Shown in pieces: positions 1 through 5,168 of a stretch of DNA of 7,743 bases. Position 1 is the stretch's first letter; the number at the start of each line of letters is the position of its first letter. The notes below the pieces were generated by a model that saw nothing but the letters and a program-made list of their open reading frames with translations, had not been told where the DNA came from and made no database searches. The position numbers were made by a program, and so were the translations under genes. Source of the DNA: CAKOSP01 sp964404455 (lineage in GTDB: Bacteria; Bacillota_I; Bacilli_A; RF39; UBA660); the NCBI GenBank assembly GCA_964404455.1, contig CAYOJY010000045.1:1-7743 (forward strand), given 5' to 3'.

Positions 1-55
1 GGCATCAGACTTTGACTCTGACATTCCGATGGTTCGAGTCCATCCGAGGCAGCCA
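1..55 (+). tRNA. tRNA-Gln (anticodon UUG), 5'-truncated by the window edge
   Basis: The 3' two-thirds of a tRNA is visible. The anticodon stem TCAGA/TCTGA encloses the loop CTTTGAC, which gives anticodon TTG (reads CAA, Gln). A six-base variable loop, CATTCC, follows. The T stem GATGG/CCATC encloses TTCGAGT. The acceptor 3' strand is CGAGGCA, with discriminator G and an encoded CCA. A G discriminator is normal for bacterial tRNA-Gln. The acceptor 5' strand and most of the D arm lie outside the window. It sits 12 bases before tRNA-Lys and is probably co-transcribed with it, with the promoter upstream of the window. Confidence 0.93.
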
Positions 56-67
56 TTTCAATTTTAT

Positions 68-143
68 GATTCGTTAGCTCAGCTGGTAGAGCATTTGACT
101 TTTAATCAAAGGGTCATGCGTTCGAATCGCATACGAAACACCA
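68..143 (+). tRNA. tRNA-Lys (anticodon UUU)
   Basis: This is a complete 76-base cloverleaf with encoded CCA. The D stem is GCTC/GAGC with GG in the loop. The anticodon stem TTTGA/TCAAA encloses CTTTTAA, giving anticodon TTT. The variable loop is GGGTC, and the T arm is ATGCG-TTCGAAT-CGCAT. The acceptor stem GATTCGT/ACGAAAC pairs at six of seven positions. The second pair is an A-A mismatch (A at 69 against A at 138), which is unusual but does not affect identity. It is the last gene of the tRNA cluster and is followed by a terminator hairpin. Confidence 0.96.
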
Positions 144-152
144 AAATAAAAA

Positions 153-180
153 ATAAGCTCAGTTAAAACTGAGTTTTTTT
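153..180. terminator. Bidirectional intrinsic terminator between the tRNA cluster and trmL
   Basis: The inverted repeat CTCAGTT (158-164) and AACTGAG (167-173) folds as a stem of at least six pairs. It is followed by seven T on the plus strand (174-180), so it ends the tRNA transcript. Read on the minus strand, the hairpin is followed by an interrupted T-rich tail (TTATTTTTTATTTT), so it can also end the convergent trmL transcript. The trmL stop codon lies inside the plus-strand T-tract, so the two units share this element with no spare sequence. Confidence 0.88.
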
Positions 181-694
181 ATTCATTGAAATTTTCAATT
201 TCCTGTTTACTTTTATGAGGTTCATCAAAAAATAAATCTGAATAATTTTGTTGTCTTAATACTTCATAGACTATAACTGCAACAGTATTAGAAAGATTAA
301 GAGAACTAACTTTATTACTCATTGGTAAGCGAATACATTTATTTAAATGGTTCTTTAAAATATTTTTGGGTATTCCAGTACTTTCTTTTCCAAAAAAGAA
401 ATAATAATTTTTGTTTTGATTAGCATAATTAAAATTTGAATGAGGTTGGTGCCCATATCTTGTTAAAAAGTAAAATTCGCCTTTATTTTGCGAAAAAAAT
501 TCCTCAATATTTTCATATATTGTCAAGTCACATTCTTTGATGTAATTTACTCCGCTTCTTTTCAATTGCTTTTCTTCTAAGCTAAAACCCAATGGTTTAA
601 TTAAATGAAGTTTGGCATTAACGGCAATACATGTTCGCATAATATTTCCAGTATTTTGAGGTATTTCCGGCTCAAAAAGAACGATGTTAATCAT
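179..694 (-). CDS. trmL: tRNA (cytidine/uridine-34-2'-O)-methyltransferase, TrmL/YibK family
   Basis: This is a SPOUT-superfamily methyltransferase of 171 residues, close to the usual length of TrmL. In characterised homologues it uses S-adenosylmethionine to 2'-O-methylate the wobble nucleotide of tRNA-Leu isoacceptors. Visible family motifs are the N-terminal strand NIVLFEPEIPQNTGNIMRTC (residues 3-22), the FFFGKESTGIP knot segment (99-109) and the C-terminal knot IRLPMSNKVSSLNLSNTVAV (121-140). The start is fixed by the canonical MINIVLFEPE opening and an in-frame TGA three codons upstream. The ribosome binding site is weak (GGTGA, about 8 nt away). The start codon lies inside the end of an upstream small ORF (ATGATTAA overlap), so translational coupling is plausible. 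It is the last gene of the minus-strand group and runs into a terminator shared with the convergent tRNA cluster. Confidence 0.95.
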   Translation of the reverse strand: MINIVLFEPEIPQNTGNIMRTCIAVNAKLHLIKPLGFSLEEKQLKRSGVNYIKECDLTIYENIEEFFSQNKGEFYFLTRYGHQPHSNFNYANQNKNYYFFFGKESTGIPKNILKNHLNKCIRLPMSNKVSSLNLSNTVAVIVYEVLRQQNYSDLFFDEPHKSKQEIENFNE

Positions 695-758
695 GTTTTT
701 TCACCAAATTAATAGATTTTTTATTTATTATTTTTTTAGTAAAATAATTAATCACCAT
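687..758 (-). CDS. Small ORF (23 aa, possibly 59 aa) overlapping the trmL start; function unknown
   Basis: A 23-codon ORF (MVINYFTKKIINKK...) begins at 758 with an excellent ribosome binding site (AAGGAG at 766-771, 7-nt spacer). It ends eight bases inside trmL, with the overlap ATGATTAA. A consensus-like promoter stands immediately upstream (780-808). This suggests a leader or coupling peptide for trmL, whose own ribosome binding site is poor. The same frame stays open upstream to an ATG at 866, giving 59 residues (ending ...INLVKKHD) that would overlap the end of the preceding gene by 23 bases. That start has no ribosome binding site. The peptide is Lys/Ile/Asn-rich and basic and has no motif I recognise. 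It could be a chance frame in AT-rich DNA. Confidence 0.42.
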   Translation of the reverse strand: MVINYFTKKIINKKSINLVKKHD

Positions 759-779
759 GATTTGACTCCTTTTTATTTT

Positions 780-808
780 ATTATAATAGTTTTCATGAGC
801 TAATTCAA
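780..808 (-). promoter_or_regulatory. Sigma-A-type promoter for the small ORF and trmL
   Basis: On the minus strand, the -35 is TTGAAT (803-808), followed by exactly 17 bp and a perfect -10, TATAAT (780-785). Transcription would start near 773. That leaves a 5' leader of about 15 nt, which contains the AAGGAG ribosome binding site of the small ORF. This gives trmL a source of transcription independent of ftsK. Confidence 0.68.
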
Positions 809-843
809 CTATCTGTTTATGTTTTCTTTCATTAAAAAAAAGC

Positions 844-1395
844 TTATTCGCTTTTCTCAAAATCATATATGTCTAATAAATTTTCAAATTGATTGGCGGT
901 TATCATTGTATTATTACTTTCAATTTTATCTTCAACTTTATTATTAACATAATATATTATTGCTGGCGTTGTATAAATATTGGTTTTTAATTTATCATTT
1001 AATTTTTCTAAGTAATTTTTTTCTGTTTTAATATTAGTTATATTTAAATAATAAAATTTGTCATGAATATTATATGAATCAATCAATGGTTTCAAGTTTT
1101 TTTCTAATGCATAAACATTTTTATCATTTGTATAGCCAATATAAATAAAAAATTCTGCTGGGGGTTCTTTAAAAATAGTATCCACTTCGTTTAAATTCTT
1201 AAAAATTAAACTTACCGTATTGGTTTTAACTAAATAACTTTCTAGTAACTTCTCTTTATTTTTTACATTATACCAACTAAAAGCATATAAAAATAAAAAT
1301 ATTACCCCCAAAAACAAAATGGTTGCTAGGACATAATTTTTAAGCGGAACATATTGATTTTTCTGTATTTTTTTCACTACATTTTTTTTGTTCAT
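844..1395 (-). CDS. Membrane-anchored thioredoxin-like protein without CxxC
   Basis: The 183-residue protein has a basic cytoplasmic N-terminus (1-20), one transmembrane helix (about 21-41), a linker, and an extracytoplasmic domain (about 78-178). The pattern FFIYIGYTND...ALEKNLKPLIDSY...FYYLNIT...TTPAIIYYVNN fits a thioredoxin fold: first core strand, a position where CxxC would sit, then the TTP of the cis-proline loop at 142-144. The CxxC position reads YTND and the whole protein has no cysteine, so dithiol redox chemistry is excluded. A binding, chaperone or scaffold role is inferred. It resembles small thioredoxin-like families of Bacillota (DUF6568 type), but I cannot verify the family. 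The start has AGGA 10 nt upstream. A two-codon ATG-AAG-TAA sits just before it in the same leader. It lies 58 bp downstream of ftsK. Confidence 0.72.
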   Translation of the reverse strand: MNKKNVVKKIQKNQYVPLKNYVLATILFLGVIFLFLYAFSWYNVKNKEKLLESYLVKTNTVSLIFKNLNEVDTIFKEPPAEFFIYIGYTNDKNVYALEKNLKPLIDSYNIHDKFYYLNITNIKTEKNYLEKLNDKLKTNIYTTPAIIYYVNNKVEDKIESNNTMITANQFENLLDIYDFEKSE

Positions 1396-1418
1396 TTACT
1401 TCATATCCTTTCCTTTTA

Positions 1419-1449
1419 ATTTTATCACAAAATATCTTAAAAATCACAA
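1419..1449 (-). promoter_or_regulatory. Possible weak promoter for the thioredoxin-like gene
   Basis: In the 58-bp gap after ftsK, the minus strand has TTGTGA (1444-1449) as a -35 candidate. Two -10 options follow: GATAAA (1421-1426, 17-bp spacer) or TAAAAT (1419-1424, 19-bp spacer, preceded by TGTG as a partial extended -10). There is no terminator between ftsK and this gene, so read-through is equally likely. Confidence 0.33.
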
Positions 1450-1453
1450 TAAT

Positions 1454-3649
1454 TTATTCATTTGATTTTGATTTATTTAAAACTTCTCTTGGTTTCGAAC
1501 CATTTTGTGGACCTACAATGCCTCTTGCTTCAAGTAAATCAAGCATTCTAGCCGCTCGGTTATAGCCAAATCTAAATCTTCTTTGAATTAATGAGGCACT
1601 GATGCTACCATTTTCAATTGCAAATTCAACAACTTCATTATACATTGGATCATCGCCCGCATCACTATTACTTGTGCCACTTGATTTATTTACATTAACA
1701 TTAACAAATTCTTCATCATATTTTACAGTTAATTGATTTTTACAATAATCTATTAAATTTTTTATTTCAGTATCACTAATAAAACATCCTTGAATTCTTT
1801 TAGGGGTGTTTTCGCTCATCGGTAAATAAAGCATATCTCCTCTGCCAAGTAATTTTTCAGCTCCCCCCATATCCAGTATAGTTCGAGAATCAATTTGACT
1901 AGCAACCGAAAAAGCAATTCTAGAAGGTATATTATTTTTTATTAAACCTGTAATAACATCAGTTGATGGTCTTTGAGTTGCTACAATAAGATGAATCCCT
2001 GATGCTCTTGCCATTTGAGTAATTCGCATAATTGAATTCTCAACTTCTTTGGAGGCAACTAACATTAAATCAGCAAGCTCATCAATTATAACAACAATAT
2101 ATGGTAATTTATTAATCGGTGATTCTGGTCTTTTTTTATTTTCTTTATGAACCCATTCATTATAAGCGGAAATGTTTTTAAATTCCTTATCGCTGAATAA
2201 TTCGTATCTTTTTTCCATTTCATTAACAATTTCTTGAAGAATAGCGGAAGCCTTTTTAGGATCATTTACTACCGGGCAAAGCAAATGGGGTATTTCATTA
2301 TAATTAGTTAATTCCACTTTTTTGGGATCAACTAAAACTAATTTAATTTCATCCGGTTTATAACGCATTAATATTGAGGCAATTATAGAATTAATGCAGA
2401 CCGATTTACCTGATCCGGTGGAACCTGATACTAAAAGATGAGGCATTTTAGTAATATCTTCTAAAATGGATTTTCCCATGATGTCTTTTCCTAAAGCAAC
2501 ATATATTTTATTATTATTAGATACATAAGCAGTTTCTTCTAAAACTTCTCTAATTTGAACGGTACTTACTACTTGATTGGGGATTTCGATTCCTATAGTA
2601 CTTTTTCCAGGAATTGGTGCTTCTATTCTTACATCTTTGGCTGCTAATGCTAAAGCAATTTCTTTATTAATACTACTTATCCGATTAACTTTAGTGCCAT
2701 GAGGAACGGTAACTTCATATTGAGTTACGGCGGGGCCAATATGAGTTTCAACAACTTTAGCCTCAATTCCAAAATCCCGAATAACTCTTTCTAAAATTTT
2801 TTTACTATTTTGAGTAAACTCAGGATTGTTAATTTTTTTATTATTATTTATCGGATGTAAAATATCAAATTTTGGCAAATAATATTTAGTTTTATGAACT
2901 TCTTCTTTTGATGATGGGTTTATTTCTAAAGATTCTGTAGTGGGTTTGCTTTTTATTTGATCAATACTGGTAATGATTACTTTTTTCTCTACTTCTTCTT
3001 TTTTAATTTCATTAAATTTTAAATCGCCATTTTCATCAAAGGCAATACTTTTTTCTTTCTTTTTAAATTTCAATAAATTACGAAGTTTCTGAATTAAATC
3101 ATTTAAGTTAATATTAAATGCTAAAATTACGCCAAATATTGTAGAAATTATTAAAATGATTTTAGTTCCAGTGGTTCCAAATAAAGAAAATAAAGCAGCT
3201 GTGGTAACTGCGCCTATCAAACCGCCCCCAATTACAATGGAAGTAGTTCCTGCTGAATTTAAAGCATTGGAAGTTGTTATAGTGGACATTCTTTCCATAA
3301 AATTATTATATGTGGCTAAAATTATTTCTTTGGAACTATTTTCTTTTAAAAAACCTAAATGACTAGCGACAAGAATAACTAATATAAGAACGTAAAAACC
3401 AATTAATTTAGAAGAAAAAAACTTTGGCATACTTCTTTTGAATAACATATAAATCCCAATATATAAAACTGCTGCTAAAACAAGTATCCACCAAGTTCCA
3501 GCTAAAAACATTGAAAATTTTTTAATCATCGTTCCAACATAACCAAAACCAAAACCGATAATACCAATTAATATTAAAATTAATCCGGTTAGTTCTACAC
3601 TATAACTAATCCCTGGTTTGGGGTTTTTTGTTTTTTTGCGTTTTGCCAT
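1454..3649 (-). CDS. ftsK: DNA translocase FtsK/SpoIIIE family
   Basis: This is an ATP-driven double-stranded DNA pump that clears chromosomal DNA from the division (or sporulation) septum. It has 731 residues from the ATG at 3649. The N-terminus has about four to five hydrophobic helices (roughly residues 18-40, 48-72, 82-100 and 140-182). A charged linker of about 80 residues leads to the alpha/beta motor. The motor has Walker A GSTGSGKS (about 409-416) and Walker B IVVIIDELAD (about 518-527), with the family segments LVDPKKVELT and ATQRPSTDVITG. A C-terminal winged-helix gamma domain (about 675-725, IQRRFRFGYNRAARML) would read orienting DNA sequences. An in-frame GTG at 3658 is only three codons upstream but lies inside the ribosome binding site AGGTG (3656-3660). 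The ATG at 3649, with a 6-nt spacer, is the better start. The gene has its own promoter and is divergent from cotJ. Confidence 0.96.
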   Translation of the reverse strand: MAKRKKTKNPKPGISYSVELTGLILILIGIIGFGFGYVGTMIKKFSMFLAGTWWILVLAAVLYIGIYMLFKRSMPKFFSSKLIGFYVLILVILVASHLGFLKENSSKEIILATYNNFMERMSTITTSNALNSAGTTSIVIGGGLIGAVTTAALFSLFGTTGTKIILIISTIFGVILAFNINLNDLIQKLRNLLKFKKKEKSIAFDENGDLKFNEIKKEEVEKKVIITSIDQIKSKPTTESLEINPSSKEEVHKTKYYLPKFDILHPINNNKKINNPEFTQNSKKILERVIRDFGIEAKVVETHIGPAVTQYEVTVPHGTKVNRISSINKEIALALAAKDVRIEAPIPGKSTIGIEIPNQVVSTVQIREVLEETAYVSNNNKIYVALGKDIMGKSILEDITKMPHLLVSGSTGSGKSVCINSIIASILMRYKPDEIKLVLVDPKKVELTNYNEIPHLLCPVVNDPKKASAILQEIVNEMEKRYELFSDKEFKNISAYNEWVHKENKKRPESPINKLPYIVVIIDELADLMLVASKEVENSIMRITQMARASGIHLIVATQRPSTDVITGLIKNNIPSRIAFSVASQIDSRTILDMGGAEKLLGRGDMLYLPMSENTPKRIQGCFISDTEIKNLIDYCKNQLTVKYDEEFVNVNVNKSSGTSNSDAGDDPMYNEVVEFAIENGSISASLIQRRFRFGYNRAARMLDLLEARGIVGPQNGSKPREVLNKSKSNE

Positions 3650-3666
3650 TTTATTCACCTAATATT

Positions 3667-3696
3667 ATTATATCTTATTATTTCAATATTTGCCAA
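3667..3696 (-). promoter_or_regulatory. Sigma-A-type promoter for ftsK
   Basis: On the minus strand, the -35 is TTGGCA (3691-3696), followed by an 18-bp spacer and a perfect -10, TATAAT (3667-3672). The predicted start, near 3660, falls at the AGGTG ribosome binding site, so the ftsK leader would be only about 10 nt long. Confidence 0.62.
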
Positions 3697-3786
3697 GTAT
3701 ATTCTGTAATAGCTATTTATTTTTTATTTTATAACATCTATTTTAATATTATGTTTTTATAGACCTTTTAATTATTTTGTTTAGTA

Positions 3787-3824
3787 GGTAAAAGGTACAA
3801 TCACTAATTAAAATATACCGTACC
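3787..3824 (+). promoter_or_regulatory. GGTA/TACC inverted-repeat cluster upstream of cotJB (possible operator)
   Basis: Two GGTA motifs (3787-3790 and 3794-3797, the second extended to GGTAC) are mirrored by two TACC motifs (3816-3819 and 3821-3824, the second extended to GTACC). The set ends 23 bases before the cotJB start and includes TACAAT (3796-3801), a possible -10 without a good -35. The symmetry suggests a regulator site or hairpin in the cotJ leader. No regulator can be named. Confidence 0.3.
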
Positions 3825-3847
3825 ATAAATTAGAAAGGGAGGAAGAC

Positions 3848-4270
3848 ATGTTATTTGATGACAATATTACTTTTTTATCATTTGTTAATTTAGATGATAA
3901 TAAATATAATTCCAATATTTTAAATAGTGAAGAAGGTTTTACAATTGGCAATATGTTTAAAAATGAGTATGAACCTTATAAAAATTATAAACCAGGAGTT
4001 TTGAAAACTAATTCTGAAAAATTAGCAGAACTTTATAAAATAATGGAATTGTCTTTTGCTATAAATGATTTAAACTTATATTTAGATTTAAATCCGCAAG
4101 ATGAAAAAGTATTTAATTTATTAAAAAGTTATCTTGAAAAATTATGTGAATATGAAAAAAAATATGTTAAAAAGTACGGTCCATTAGAAATTACCGAAAA
4201 TACTTCTTATGAAAATGAATGGATTAAAAATCCTTGGCCATGGGATAAGGAGGGATCATCTTATGTATAA
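3848..4270 (+). CDS. cotJB: Spore-coat-associated CotJB-family protein with CotJA-like N-terminal segment
   Basis: The product has 140 residues. Residues about 57-133 match the CotJB pattern: a helical KLAELYKIMELSFAINDLNLYLD segment, then NPQDEKVF, then YEKKYVKKYGPLEI and the terminal WIKNPWPWD. In Bacillus, CotJB is a small coat-associated protein made with CotJC. CotJB proteins are usually near 90 residues, so this one has about 50 extra at the N-terminus. There, GNMFKNEYEPY (34-44) resembles the G-x-x-F-x-x-x-x-x-PY core of CotJA, which is normally a separate upstream gene and is absent here. I infer a compact CotJA-CotJB fusion. The start has a strong ribosome binding site (AAAGGGAGG, 5-nt spacer). 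The last eight bases overlap cotJC (ATGTATAA), so the two are translationally coupled. Confidence 0.88.
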   Translation: MLFDDNITFLSFVNLDDNKYNSNILNSEEGFTIGNMFKNEYEPYKNYKPGVLKTNSEKLAELYKIMELSFAINDLNLYLDLNPQDEKVFNLLKSYLEKLCEYEKKYVKKYGPLEITENTSYENEWIKNPWPWDKEGSSYV

Positions 4271-4820
4271 ATATGTAAAAACGCTAGCTTATCCAATTAA
4301 TATTCATAAAAAAGATTTAAGAATGGCAAAATATCTCATTACCCAAATGGGAGGGTCAAACGGTGAATTAGGTGCGGCATTAAGATATTTTTCGCAAAAA
4401 TTTTCTATGCCTGATGAAAAAGGGAAAGCTTTATTAAATGATATAGCAACAGAAGAGTTAGGTCATGTAGAAATGATTGCAACCATGGTACATCAACTTT
4501 TGGAAAATGCTACTAAAGAAGAATTAACTGAAGCAGGTTTGGATAGTTATTTTACTGAACACAGAAGAGGGGTTTATCCGATAGATGCATCAGGAGTGCC
4601 TTTTACAGTTTCTTATTTCGCCGTAACTGGAGATCCTATTGCCGATTTAGCAGAGGATATGGCAGCGGAACAAAAAGCTCGAGTTACATACGAAAATTTA
4701 ATTGATTTGACAGATGATGAAGATTTGATAAATCCGCTATTATTTTTAAGACAAAGAGAAGTAGTCCATTTTAATCGATTTAAAGAATTATATGAATATT
4801 ATAAATCTAAAGGTTATTAA
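4263..4820 (+). CDS. cotJC: CotJC, manganese-catalase family spore coat protein
   Basis: The 185-residue product has a four-helix ferritin-like fold of the non-haem manganese catalase family. All five dimanganese ligands can be placed: E35 (GELGAALRYF), E65 and H68 (EELGHVEM), E136 (MAAEQKARVTYENL) and H169 (REVVHFNRF). Catalatic activity (hydrogen peroxide to water and oxygen) is therefore plausible, as in the family. In spore formers CotJC sits in the coat with CotJB. The frame is open further upstream to an ATG at 4209. The start chosen is the ATG at 4263, because AAGGAGGG (4247-4254) stands 8 nt before it and MYKYVKTLAYPI is the normal CotJC opening. It overlaps cotJB by eight bases and is followed by a strong terminator. 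Confidence 0.94.
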   Translation: MYKYVKTLAYPINIHKKDLRMAKYLITQMGGSNGELGAALRYFSQKFSMPDEKGKALLNDIATEELGHVEMIATMVHQLLENATKEELTEAGLDSYFTEHRRGVYPIDASGVPFTVSYFAVTGDPIADLAEDMAAEQKARVTYENLIDLTDDEDLINPLLFLRQREVVHFNRFKELYEYYKSKGY

Positions 4821-4829
4821 ATAAAAAAG

Positions 4830-4860
4830 TATCAAGAAAAAATAATTTCTTGATATTTTT
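4830..4860 (+). terminator. Intrinsic terminator of the cotJ operon
   Basis: A perfect 10-bp stem, TATCAAGAAA (4830-4839) with TTTCTTGATA (4846-4855), has a six-base loop AAATAA and is followed by five T. It starts ten bases after the cotJC stop. An A-run before the stem means it could also work on the minus strand, but no minus-strand gene approaches it. Confidence 0.92.
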
Positions 4861-5112
4861 ATTAAAATTCAAATAATTATTTAGCAATTACTTTGTGAAA
4901 AACCGTGTTATCAAGACAATAAATATTAATTGTTCGAAAAAATTATGTAAAATTTTTAAATCTTGTGCTTTTTATATTTATTTTTAAATTTACCTTCCTT
5001 GTTAAGTCACTTTGTGACATATTTTACATTATTTTGAGACATTTTCCAAAGAGGCTACTTAAGACATTATTATAAATTAATCACAATTAATGTAAAAACA
5101 TTTGTTTTTTAT
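4861..5112. other. Gene-free spacer with palindromes and a GACA/TGTC motif cluster; possible IS-end remnant
   Basis: I find no supported gene here. An 18-bp near-palindrome (4916-4933, ACAAT...ATTGT, one mismatch per arm) and a short hairpin GTCAC-TTT-GTGAC (5006-5018) are visible. GACAT/ACATT motifs recur at 5016, 5026, 5038 and 5063, and read TGTC/AATGT on the minus strand. On that strand two ATGs (5042 and 5020) each begin a short frame starting Met-Ser-Gln. These run 11 and 25 codons before a stop (down to 5007 and 4943). Repeated terminal motifs next to a broken MSQ start would fit the degraded end of an insertion sequence with the beginning of its transposase, but no family is identified. 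Confidence 0.3.
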
Positions 5113-5141
5113 TTGACATAATGATTATTATATTTTAAAAT
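5113..5141 (+). promoter_or_regulatory. Strong sigma-A promoter for the glycine-rich surface protein
   Basis: A perfect -35, TTGACA (5113-5118), with a 17-bp spacer and -10 TAAAAT (5136-5141), predicts a start near 5148. This gives a leader of about 20 nt that carries AGGG (5158-5161) 7 nt before the ATG. The -10 lies in an AT-rich imperfect inverted repeat. Confidence 0.75.
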
Positions 5142-5168
5142 AATAATAGCGAAGCATAGGGTTGAAAG

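Noticed and set aside
1393..1403. ATG-AAG-TAA minimal ORF before the thioredoxin-like gene as a regulatory uORF
   Set aside because: It is two codons and can arise by chance. The AGGA site serves either ATG. Mentioned only in the gene entry.
3156..3362. Open frame of 68 codons on the plus strand
   Set aside because: It lies wholly inside the membrane-domain part of ftsK on the opposite strand and has no ribosome binding site or recognisable motif.
3824..3832. CATAAATTA as a sporulation sigma (E or K type) -10 element for cotJ
   Set aside because: It matches the loose CATAnnnTA pattern, but the start site would fall in the ribosome binding site, and no fitting -35 is present at the right distance.
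4209..4262. Longer start for cotJC giving 203 residues
   Set aside because: The extra 18 residues are read from the CotJB coding sequence (its WPWPWD end) in another frame. AAGGAGGG before the ATG at 4263 marks the true start.
4895..4987. GTG-started 30-codon frame on the plus strand after the cotJ terminator
   Set aside because: It has no ribosome binding site or promoter, and its composition is like the surrounding non-coding DNA.
5121..5146. AT-rich inverted repeat over the -10 of the surface-protein promoter as an operator
   Set aside because: The pairing needs a bulge and is made only of A and T, so it is expected in this base composition.
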